Positions 1 through 5,491 are shown, counted from the first letter of the stretch. The stretch: 5,907 nt of DNA from Streptosporangiaceae bacterium (GCA_030052355.1 JASIGS010000165.1:1-5907), one strand, 5' to 3'. Numbers and translations: made by a program. The notes: generated by a model not told the origin, from the sequence alone.

Positions 1-1359
1 TTCAACGAGCAGTTCACCTACCAGCGAGGCAGCATCGTCGCGAACGGCGACGGCACCGACGTGAAGATCGCCGAGTCGATCCCGATCAAGGGCACCAACG
101 AGTACAAGCGGTACTACCCATACGGCGAGGTCTACGCGGATATCACGGGCTACGACTCGATCTACGGCCAGTCCGGCATCGAGCAGGCTGAAAACAGTGA
201 GCTCGACGGCAGCGACCCGCGGCTGGCCATCCGCAATTTCACCGCGCTGCTGACCGGCAAGCAAAAGCAGGGCGCCACTGTCTCGCTGACGATCAGCCCC
301 ACGGCGCAGGAGGCCGCCTATCACGCGCTGTCGACCGAGACGAACGGCCATGCGGCGGCCCTGGTCGCGCTCAACCCGAGCACCGGCGCCATCCTGGCCA
401 TGGCGTCCTACCCGACCTTCAACCCGAACGAGCTCACGACCTTCAACGGCGCCCAGCTCGACAAGGTCGACAACGAGCTGCTCAAGGACCCCTCGAACCC
501 GCTGCTCAACCGGGCAATCAACGAAACCTACCCGCCAGGATCGACCTTCAAGATCGTCACCAGCTCGGCCGCGTTCTCGACCAAGCTGGTCAAGAACACG
601 AGCAGCCTGATCCCGGCCCCGACCGTCCTGACCCTGCCCAACGGGAACCTGCTGCACAACGACGACGGCGAGTCGTGCGCCGACGGGGACCCGCCGATCA
701 TCGAGGCGTTCTACCTGTCCTGTGACACAGCGTTCGGCGACCTCGGCATGAAGGTCACCGCCCCGGTGCTGCGGCAGTACTCCAGCCAGTACGGCATGAA
801 CAAGCCGCTGTCCATCCCGCTGGCAGTCTCCCCGAGCGTGATGCCCGACAACGCCGGCTGGACCGACCCTTCGCTCACCGCGCTCTCCTCTATCGGCCAG
901 TACAACGACGCGGTCACGCCGTTGCAGGAGGCGATGTTCGCGGCGGCGGTCGCCGACCACGGCAAGCTGATGGAGCCGTACCTGGTCCAGCAGGTGCTCG
1001 GGCCCGGCCTGTCGGTGATCTCCAATCACAGCCCGACGGTGCTCTCCCAGGCCGTCAGCCCCACGGTGGCCTCCTACCTCCAGTCGATGATGAACCAGGT
1101 CACGCACAACCCGAGCGGCACCGCCTACCTCACCGCGGGCCCGCAGGCGACGGGTGGCCTCAACATCGACGGCAAGACGGGCACGGCACAGAACGGCCCG
1201 TTCAACAACAACCTGGATGACGCCGTCTTCACCTGCTTCGTGCCCGGCGCGAACATCGCCGTCGGGGTCATCGTCCAGGGCGGCGGGTACGGCGCGGATG
1301 CCGCCGCGCCGCTGGCGGTCCAGGTCATCAAGGCCTACCTGGGTGGTAAGCACTCATGA
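1..1359 (+). CDS. pbpA: Class B penicillin-binding protein PbpA (D,D-transpeptidase), 5' end missing
   Basis: The frame is open from base 1 to the TGA at 1357-1359, giving 452 residues. Actinobacterial PbpA is usually near 490, so about 30-40 N-terminal residues, including the membrane anchor, lie outside the window. The first part (FNEQFTYQRGSI, then RYYPYGEVYADITGY and YGQSGIEQ) matches the pedestal/dimerisation domain of the family. The transpeptidase domain shows the SxxK box STFK at 541-552 (nucleophile Ser at 541-543) and the KTG box at 1174-1182. The second box, normally SxN (SCN in relatives I remember), reads SCD at 718-726. The enzyme should act outside the membrane, cross-linking peptidoglycan stem peptides during growth or division, usually with a RodA/FtsW-type polymerase encoded upstream. 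pknB follows on the same strand after 172 bp. Family assignment is very secure; the specific PbpA label rests on sequence and on the pknB neighbour. Confidence 0.96.
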   Translation, partial: FNEQFTYQRGSIVANGDGTDVKIAESIPIKGTNEYKRYYPYGEVYADITGYDSIYGQSGIEQAENSELDGSDPRLAIRNFTALLTGKQKQGATVSLTISPTAQEAAYHALSTETNGHAAALVALNPSTGAILAMASYPTFNPNELTTFNGAQLDKVDNELLKDPSNPLLNRAINETYPPGSTFKIVTSSAAFSTKLVKNTSSLIPAPTVLTLPNGNLLHNDDGESCADGDPPIIEAFYLSCDTAFGDLGMKVTAPVLRQYSSQYGMNKPLSIPLAVSPSVMPDNAGWTDPSLTALSSIGQYNDAVTPLQEAMFAAAVADHGKLMEPYLVQQVLGPGLSVISNHSPTVLSQAVSPTVASYLQSMMNQVTHNPSGTAYLTAGPQATGGLNIDGKTGTAQNGPFNNNLDDAVFTCFVPGANIAVGVIVQGGGYGADAAAPLAVQVIKAYLGGKHS

Positions 1360-1384
1360 TCACGCTCAGGACCACAAGCCGTCT

Positions 1385-1401
1385 GCACGGCGGATCCGTG
1401 C
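1385..1401 (+). other. Small hairpin after pbpA
   Basis: GCACGG (1385-1390) and CCGTGC (1396-1401) form a perfect 6-bp stem around a 5-base loop, extendable by a T-G wobble and a C-G pair. It begins 26 bases after the pbpA stop. There is no T-tract. It may be a weak terminator or an mRNA 3'-end stabiliser; function is inferred only. Confidence 0.35.
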
Positions 1402-1452
1402 GGCCGGAGCAGCCCTACAACCAACGGCGCAGCCTGATAACAATGCACCGTG

Positions 1453-1476
1453 CCCGGCCGCAGCGCGCGGCCCGGG
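1453..1476 (+). other. GC-rich hairpin in pbpA-pknB gap
   Basis: GGCCGC (1456-1461) pairs with GCGGCC (1467-1472) around the loop AGCGC. CCC (1453-1455) can extend the stem with GGG (1474-1476) across one bulged C. The structure lies 55 bases before the chosen pknB start. Together with the hairpin at 1385-1401 it may partly uncouple pknB from pbpA as a terminator or attenuator. No convincing -10/-35 pair was seen in the gap. The fold is seen in the sequence; the role is inferred. Confidence 0.4.
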
Positions 1477-1531
1477 CCTGGCATGCTGGCGGCAGCCCCG
1501 ATATGCAGGACGGTAACGCAAAGTGCGCGAC

Positions 1532-3376
1532 ATGACTCAGCCACGGTTGCTCGGCGGCCGGTACGAACTAGACGGCATAGTCGGGCGGGGCGGCATGGCA
1601 GAGGTCTTCCGGGCCCGCGACATCCGTCTCGACCGCATCGTCGGCGTCAAGACCCTCCGCAACGACCTTGCCCGGGACCAGACATTCCAGGCTCGCTTCC
1701 GCCGCGAGGCACAGTCCGCGGCGTCGCTGAACCACCCGTCGATCGTGGCCGTCTACGACACCGGCGAGGACATGATGGGCGGCACTCCGGTGCCGTACAT
1801 CGTTATGGAGTTCGTGGACGGGCGGACGCTGCGCGACCTGCTGCGTGACGACCGGCGGCTGCTGCCAGAGCGGGCCGCCGAGATCACCGACGGGATCCTG
1901 CGCGCGCTGGACTACAGCCACCGCAACGGCATCGTGCACCGCGACATCAAGCCGGGCAACGTGATGCTGACCAGGACCGGCGAGGTCAAGGTCATGGACT
2001 TCGGCATCGCCAGGGCCGTGTCCGACGCCCAGCTCACCATGACGCAGACCGCTCAGGTCATCGGGACCGCGCAGTACCTGTCTCCGGAGCAGGCACGAGG
2101 CGAGCGGGTCGACGCGCGCAGCGACCTGTACTCGGCCGGCTGCGTGTTCTACGAGCTGCTGACGGGCAGGCCGCCGTTCACCGGGGACTCGCCGGTCGCC
2201 ATCGCCTACCAGCACGTCAAGGAAGACCCGATACCGCCCTCGCAGGTCGATCCCGAGGTGCCGGCCTGGGCCGACGCCATCGTGCTCAAGGCCATGGCGA
2301 AGGATCCGGCCCTGCGGTACCAGTCGGCTGGCGAGATGCGCAACGACATCCAGCGCGCCCTCGCCGGCGCGCCGGTAGCGGCGCCGATGCGGACCGAGGC
2401 CTACGGGGCCGGCACCCGCCGGATGGGGGCCGCGAGTACGCAGGTGGCCGGGCGGACGACCGCCATCCCGCCGTACGGCTACGGCCCGCCCGACGAGTCG
2501 GGCGACGGCATGCCGCCACGCCGCAGGCGCGTCTGGCCGTGGGTCACGCTGGCCGTCGTCGTGATCGTGCTCGTGATAGCGATCGTGCTGCTGAAGTACG
2601 CGTCCGGCGCCGGCAGCGGCACCGCCGTACCCAACGTGCAGGGCGCGAAGCTCAGCGCCGCCAAGGCGACAATCGTCAGTGACGGGTTCAAGGTCGGCAC
2701 GGTGCGCAAGCAGCACTCGTCGTCGGTCCCAAGCGGCGATGTGATCTCGCAGAGTCCCAACTCGAGTGACAACGAGCCCAAGGGCACCGCGATCAACCTG
2801 ACCTATTCGATCGGGCCTGCCCACACGACCGCGGCCAAGGTGTCGGTGCCGCAGGTGGACGGGCTGACCAAGACCGCGGCCGAGAACGCGATCACTGCTC
2901 GCGGCCTCAAGTTCCAGGTCAGGCAAGCGACCGCCGGGACAGGTACGCCCAACATCGTGCTCAGCCAGAGCCCGCCGGCCTTCACGAGCGTGAGCAAGGG
3001 GACCACCGTGACGATCACGGTGCCCGGCCCGCTGACGGTGCCGAGCAGCGTGATCGGGGAGACCTACGCCACGGCGCTCGCCACCCTGACGGCCGCGCCC
3101 TACAGCTACGTGCCGACTGAAGTCTTCAAGGCGCCGCCAGCGGGCAGCAACTTCCAGCCGGGCCAGGTCTGGAACACGACCCCCGCGCCGGGAGCACAGC
3201 TGGCAGCCGGCTCGGGGATCACCGTCGACGTGGTGCCGACCCCGACCTCGTCCCCGCCGACCAGCAGCTCGCCGCCGACCAGCACCTCGCCGCCGACGCC
3301 GACGTCGTCGGCCCCCACCACGCAGCCGGGCCAGGCGGCACGCAAGCCGGCGGATGCGCCCACACCTTCACCTTGA
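1532..3376 (+). CDS. pknB: Serine/threonine protein kinase PknB with three PASTA domains
   Basis: A 614-residue membrane receptor kinase. The kinase domain (about residues 10-275) has the glycine-rich loop GRGGMAE, ATP-binding Lys40, HRD with catalytic Asp138, DFG Asp156, and an activation loop TMTQTAQVIGTAQY with Thr171 and Thr173. A juxtamembrane linker ends in PRRRR before one membrane helix (about 335-354). Outside follow PASTA domains at about 364-429, 437-499 and 500-569, then a Pro/Thr/Ser tail (570-614). In the family, PASTA domains bind muropeptides or lipid II and the kinase phosphorylates division and wall-synthesis proteins. I chose ATG 1532 because MTQP...RYEL then aligns residue for residue with M. 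tuberculosis PknB (MTTP...RYEL; K40, D138, D156, T171, T173). GTG 1523, with AGGA 12 bases upstream, would add three residues and cannot be excluded. M. tuberculosis PknB has four PASTA domains, so this one is shorter. A strong hairpin follows the stop. Confidence 0.97.
   Translation: MTQPRLLGGRYELDGIVGRGGMAEVFRARDIRLDRIVGVKTLRNDLARDQTFQARFRREAQSAASLNHPSIVAVYDTGEDMMGGTPVPYIVMEFVDGRTLRDLLRDDRRLLPERAAEITDGILRALDYSHRNGIVHRDIKPGNVMLTRTGEVKVMDFGIARAVSDAQLTMTQTAQVIGTAQYLSPEQARGERVDARSDLYSAGCVFYELLTGRPPFTGDSPVAIAYQHVKEDPIPPSQVDPEVPAWADAIVLKAMAKDPALRYQSAGEMRNDIQRALAGAPVAAPMRTEAYGAGTRRMGAASTQVAGRTTAIPPYGYGPPDESGDGMPPRRRRVWPWVTLAVVVIVLVIAIVLLKYASGAGSGTAVPNVQGAKLSAAKATIVSDGFKVGTVRKQHSSSVPSGDVISQSPNSSDNEPKGTAINLTYSIGPAHTTAAKVSVPQVDGLTKTAAENAITARGLKFQVRQATAGTGTPNIVLSQSPPAFTSVSKGTTVTITVPGPLTVPSSVIGETYATALATLTAAPYSYVPTEVFKAPPAGSNFQPGQVWNTTPAPGAQLAAGSGITVDVVPTPTSSPPTSSSPPTSTSPPTPTSSAPTTQPGQAARKPADAPTPSP
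3254..3289 (+). repeat. Two 18-bp tandem repeats in the pknB tail
   Basis: Two adjacent 18-bp copies (3254-3271 and 3272-3289) differ at one base, and a degenerate third copy follows from 3290. They encode PPTSSS, PPTSTS and PPTPTS in the extracytoplasmic Pro/Thr/Ser tail of PknB. Such repeats can change copy number by slippage without breaking the frame, so tail length may vary between strains. Confidence 0.75.
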
Positions 3377-3382
3377 CGGTGA

Positions 3383-3419
3383 CCGGCCGGGCGGCGGGAG
3401 GACCCCGCCACCCGGCCGG
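3383..3419 (+). terminator. Strong hairpin terminator after pknB
   Basis: It starts 7 bases after the pknB stop. A perfect 9-bp outer stem (3383-3391 with 3411-3419), one C/A mismatch (3392/3410) and a 6-bp inner stem (3393-3398 with 3404-3409) enclose the loop AGGAC. It has 15 almost all-GC pairs and no T-tract, as is common for terminators in high-GC actinobacteria. It suggests that the pbpA-pknB transcript ends here and crgA is expressed separately. Confidence 0.8.
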
Positions 3420-3460
3420 ACCTACTACGCTTAGCAACGGCGCGTGCAGTCGGCGCGTCC

Positions 3461-3488
3461 CTGCCGCCTGAGCCCCCGACGGCGGCAG
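3461..3488 (+). promoter_or_regulatory. Inverted repeat upstream of crgA
   Basis: CTGCCGCC (3461-3468) and GGCGGCAG (3481-3488) are a perfect 8-bp inverted repeat with a 12-base spacer. The right arm ends 14 bases before the crgA Shine-Dalgarno. It could be an operator or a leader hairpin. A TACGCT at 3426-3431 fits a TAnnnT -10 box but has no recognisable -35, so the promoter is unproven. If transcription starts there, the repeat lies in the leader. Confidence 0.4.
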
Positions 3489-3502
3489 CGAGCAAGCTGA
3501 TC

Positions 3503-3507
3503 AGGAG
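3503..3507 (+). promoter_or_regulatory. crgA ribosome binding site (decides the start)
   Basis: AGGAG ends directly against ATG 3508 (no spacer) but lies 6 bases before GTG 3514, a normal spacing. The site therefore supports GTG 3514 as the true start. Confidence 0.8.
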
Positions 3508-3513
3508 ATGACC

Positions 3514-3759
3514 GTGCCTAAGTCCCGAGTCCGAGCCAAGGCGGTTTACACCCCGCCGTCCCGGTCATCCAAGGCCAAGGTGAGCCCGCAGTGGCTGGCG
3601 CCGACGATGGTTGGCGCGCTGATTGTCGGCCTTGTCTGGATCGTGCTGTTCTACGTCAGCCAGCAGAAGCTGCCGATCAGCCCGCTTGGCGCGTGGAACC
3701 TCGTCATCGGGTTCGTCTTCCTGGTGACCGGCGTCGTGCTGGCCACCAGGTGGCATTGA
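3514..3759 (+). CDS. crgA: Cell division protein CrgA
   Basis: An 81-residue small membrane protein. The N-terminus MPKSRVRAKAVYTPP is basic and cytoplasmic and carries the family signature (M. tuberculosis begins MPKSKVRKK). Two membrane helices follow, about residues 27-48 (WLAPTMVGALIVGLVWIVLFYV) and 61-80 (WNLVIGFVFLVTGVVLATRW), separated by a short outer loop QQKLPISPLGA; the ending RWH is also typical. The length is close to that of Streptomyces CrgA, about 84 residues. In Streptomyces CrgA restrains FtsZ-ring formation and times sporulation septation; in mycobacteria it bridges FtsZ, FtsQ, FtsI and CwsA. Start: GTG 3514 fits both the homologues' MPKS start and the AGGAG spacing. ATG 3508 would add M-T and leave no spacer. 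It lies 137 bp after pknB behind a strong terminator, so it probably has its own promoter, and it converges on the rhomboid gene. Confidence 0.95.
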   Translation: MPKSRVRAKAVYTPPSRSSKAKVSPQWLAPTMVGALIVGLVWIVLFYVSQQKLPISPLGAWNLVIGFVFLVTGVVLATRWH

Positions 3760-3771
3760 GGCCTCAGCCGC

Positions 3772-3818
3772 TAAGGGCCAGGGTTTTCAGCGAATAGCGC
3801 TGAAAACCCCCGCCCTTA
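3772..3818. terminator. Long hairpin terminator between convergent crgA and rhomboid genes
   Basis: A perfect 12-bp stem (3781-3792 with 3798-3809) has a 5-base loop (3793-3797). Below it is a 2x2 internal loop and then a further 7 bp (TAAGGGC 3772-3778 with GCCCTTA 3812-3818), 19 pairs in all. It begins 12 bases after the crgA stop and lies 37 bases beyond the rhomboid stop on the other strand. It is almost symmetric, so it probably stops transcription from both sides. The A/T-rich section inside the stem stands out in this GC-rich region and gives short T and A runs within the arms. Confidence 0.85.
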
Positions 3819-3839
3819 AGCCTCGTCAGCGCCGCCACC

Positions 3840-3853
3840 CGCCCGAGCGGGCG
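3840..3853 (-). other. Short GC hairpin at the rhomboid gene end
   Basis: CGCCC (3840-3844) and GGGCG (3849-3853) flank the loop GAGC, two bases beyond the rhomboid stop on the - strand. At 5 bp it is weak and may only assist the larger hairpin at 3772-3818. Confidence 0.3.
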
Positions 3854-3855
3854 AT

Positions 3856-4785
3856 CTAGAACAGCCGGCCCTGGTAGAAGCCGTACGTCCCGAGCAGCTC
3901 GTGATTCCTGATCACCACGCCGATCGCGATGATCACTAGCATCGCTACTGTCGCGGCCACCTGGATCAGCGTGCGGTTCTTCTGCGGCGCGTAGGCGTAG
4001 GCGGCCGTCAGCAGCCCGCCCGCGATCAGGCCGCCCACGTGCGCCTGCCAGGCGATGTACGGCACTGAGAAGCTGATCACGAGGTTCAGCACGATCAGGA
4101 GCACGACCTGCCGCGAATCCAGGCCCAGCCGCCTGGACACCACGAACCAGGCTCCGAACAGCCCGAAGATAGCGCCGGAGGCGCCGAGGGCTGGCTGCAA
4201 GGGCGCGGCCAGCAAGTAGTAAAGGACCGAGCCGCCAAGCGCGCTGACCAGATAGATGGTCAGGTACCTGACCGGTCCGAAGACGCGTTCCATGGCAGGG
4301 CCGACGATCAGCAACGCCCACATGTTGAACGCGATATCCAGGATCCCGAGCCCGCCCGTCCCCGGCAGGAACGCAGAGGTGATCATCCGGTACCACTGGC
4401 CGGTCGCGATGCCGACCAGCGGCCCGTGACTGGTTGCAACGGCCGGGCCGGCGAAAATCTCCCAGTCGGTCGCCAGGTTCGGGTGGATCTCCTGGAGCAG
4501 GTACAGGAGGATGTTGAGGCCGATCAGCGCCCAGGTGACCCGGGCCTTGGACGTGATCGCGCCGCCGAACCGGCCGGTCGCCGGGCGCGCGCCACGGTTG
4601 CCCTGCCTGATGCAGTCCACGCACTGGAAGCCGACCGACGCCGGACGCAGGCAGTCCGGGCAGGCCGGCCTGCCGCAGCGCACGCAGGACACATAGGTCT
4701 GCCTGCCCGGGTGCCGGAAACAGGTAGGGGCGCCGGGGACTACCCGGCCCTCGATGGACTGGCCCTGATCGGGGGGGTTGGCCAT
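3856..4785 (-). CDS. Rhomboid family intramembrane serine protease with N-terminal zinc-binding domain
   Basis: A 309-residue polytopic membrane protein. Residues 22-58 form a cytoplasmic Cys/His cluster (C22, H25, C34, C37, C42, C45, C55, C58) like the B-box-type zinc fingers attached to many actinobacterial rhomboids. The rhomboid core has the loop-1 WYR motif (131-133), catalytic Ser203 in GASGAIFG and catalytic His249 in AWQAHVGG, with about seven hydrophobic helices, the last near 275-292. Rhomboids cleave single-pass membrane proteins within or close to the bilayer; the substrate here is unknown. The oxyanion-linked HxxxN motif of the second helix reads DIAFN (150-154), with Asp for the usual His. 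The ATG at 4785 has GAGAAGG 11 bases upstream, a slightly long spacing. It starts 27 bases after the ppiA stop on the same strand, so the two are probably one operon. A seven-C run lies in codons 3-5. Confidence 0.92.
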   Translation of the reverse strand: MANPPDQGQSIEGRVVPGAPTCFRHPGRQTYVSCVRCGRPACPDCLRPASVGFQCVDCIRQGNRGARPATGRFGGAITSKARVTWALIGLNILLYLLQEIHPNLATDWEIFAGPAVATSHGPLVGIATGQWYRMITSAFLPGTGGLGILDIAFNMWALLIVGPAMERVFGPVRYLTIYLVSALGGSVLYYLLAAPLQPALGASGAIFGLFGAWFVVSRRLGLDSRQVVLLIVLNLVISFSVPYIAWQAHVGGLIAGGLLTAAYAYAPQKNRTLIQVAATVAMLVIIAIGVVIRNHELLGTYGFYQGRLF

Positions 4786-4812
4786 GATGGGTCTGACCTT
4801 CTCGCTATCGGC

Positions 4813-5340
4813 TTATCCGCCGTCGCCGTGGTCGATCTCCACGGACTGCAGCACGACGTCCTCGACCGGTCGGTCTCCGCGGCTCGTGCGGACCCGGCTG
4901 ATCGCCTCGACAACATCGCTGCCGTCGAGGACCTCGCCGAAGATCGTGTGCTTGCCGTTGAGCCACGGCGTCGGCACTGTAGTAATGAAGAATTGGGAGC
5001 CGTTTGTTCCCGGCCCCGCGTTGGCCATGGCCAGCAGGTATGGCCGGTCGAAGGACAGGTCCGGGTGTATCTCGTCGCCGAACTTATAGCCGGGCCCGCC
5101 GGTCCCGGTCCCGAGCGGGTCCCCGCCCTGGATCATGAAATCCGGAATGACCCGGTGGAAGATCGTCCCGTCGTACAGCTTGGACTCACCAGTCTTACGG
5201 GTCGCCGGGTTGGTCCACTCGCGCGTTCCCTCTGAAAGCTCGACGAAATTTCGCACCGTCTTCGGCGCATGATCAGGGAAAAGTCGCACGACGACGTCGC
5301 CCTGGCTCGTCCGCAGCCTCGCGGTCATTGAGTTGTTCAT
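4813..5340 (-). CDS. ppiA: Cyclophilin-type peptidyl-prolyl cis-trans isomerase
   Basis: A 175-residue single-domain cyclophilin that catalyses cis-trans isomerisation of Xaa-Pro bonds. The active-site residues of human cyclophilin A are all present: Arg63 and Phe68 in FHRVIPDFMIQGGD, Gln71, Phe118 in NGSQFFIT, Trp126 in PTPWLNGKH and His131. Trp126 is the residue linked to cyclosporin binding and is often replaced in bacteria. The segment EWTNPATRKTGESKLYDG (41-58) resembles the insertion typical of actinobacterial PpiA. There is no signal peptide, so it should be cytoplasmic. Start: ATG 5340 has AGGA 8 bases upstream and gives the usual length. GTG 5379 would add 13 low-conservation residues without a better ribosome site, and ATG 5328 is a weaker option. 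It is followed by the rhomboid gene on the same strand and is divergent from the gene at 5492. Confidence 0.95.
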   Translation of the reverse strand: MNNSMTARLRTSQGDVVVRLFPDHAPKTVRNFVELSEGTREWTNPATRKTGESKLYDGTIFHRVIPDFMIQGGDPLGTGTGGPGYKFGDEIHPDLSFDRPYLLAMANAGPGTNGSQFFITTVPTPWLNGKHTIFGEVLDGSDVVEAISRVRTSRGDRPVEDVVLQSVEIDHGDGG

Positions 5341-5348
5341 ACCTGGAA

Positions 5349-5352
5349 TCCT
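5349..5352 (-). promoter_or_regulatory. ppiA ribosome binding site
   Basis: AGGA on the - strand, 8 bases before ATG 5340. It favours this start over GTG 5379 and ATG 5328. Confidence 0.65.
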
Positions 5353-5382
5353 GCCACGCTCGCCCGGTGCTCTGGCCACCGT

Positions 5383-5416
5383 CCGCCCTGCAGTGGACGT
5401 GCAGGGGGCGGCCCCC
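5383..5416. promoter_or_regulatory. Overlapping inverted repeats in the divergent intergenic region
   Basis: CCCTGCA (5386-5392) and TGCAGGG (5400-5406) form a 7-bp dyad with a 7-base spacer. CCG (5383-5385) with CGG (5409-5411) extends it across two bulged G. A second dyad, GGGGGC (5404-5409) and GCCCCC (5411-5416), shares the right arm, so as RNA the two folds exclude each other. The site lies between the two divergent starts and could be an operator for either gene. No TAnnnT -10 box was found on either strand of the gap. Confidence 0.4.
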
Positions 5417-5460
5417 GGCCCGTGCTCTGGTGATTGACCCCATCACGGCAGGGAAGGTCT

Positions 5461-5486
5461 CTCCCGCGGGGACGAACCACGGGAGG
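5461..5486 (+). promoter_or_regulatory. Ribosome site and possible masking stem before the Ala-rich protein gene
   Basis: GGGAGG (5481-5486) lies 5 bases before GTG 5492 and is a strong Shine-Dalgarno, which supports that start. CTCCCG (5461-5466) is perfectly complementary to CGGGAG (5480-5485), with a 13-base loop. In mRNA this stem could hide the ribosome site. The match is seen; regulation is inferred. Confidence 0.55.
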
Positions 5487-5491
5487 CATCA

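Noticed and set aside
1154..1848. + strand frames at 1154-1516 and 1450-1848 bridging pbpA and pknB
   Set aside because: Both overlap confirmed genes in other frames and encode Arg/Ala/Pro-rich sequence, so they are frame-shifted shadows. No separate small gene is supported in the gap.
1568..2926. Long - strand open frame (452 codons) opposite pknB
   Set aside because: It is antisense to a gene with clear kinase and PASTA motifs; its protein is low-complexity (His, Arg, Gly, Val-rich) with no recognisable domain. Long antisense frames are normal opposite high-GC genes.
3373..3378. TTGACG over the pknB stop as a -35 box for crgA
   Set aside because: No -10 box lies 16-19 bases downstream; that place is inside the GC-rich terminator stem.
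3764..4624. Second - strand open frame (286 codons) overlapping the rhomboid gene
   Set aside because: It is out of frame with the motif-bearing rhomboid reading, runs through the terminator hairpin, and its protein is Arg/Pro/Gly-rich without a domain.
4426..5235. + strand open frame (269 codons) opposite the rhomboid and ppiA genes
   Set aside because: It spans the junction of two well-supported - strand genes and has the composition of an antisense shadow, with no domain and no good ribosome site.
5341..5379. GTG 5379 as the start of ppiA
   Set aside because: It would add 13 residues (ARAPGERGR-like) absent from usual actinobacterial PpiA proteins, while ATG 5340 has AGGA at a good distance.
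5434..5439. TTGACC as a -35 box for the gene at 5492
   Set aside because: The -10 position falls in GGTCTC-like sequence with no TAnnnT match, so the promoter is not supported.
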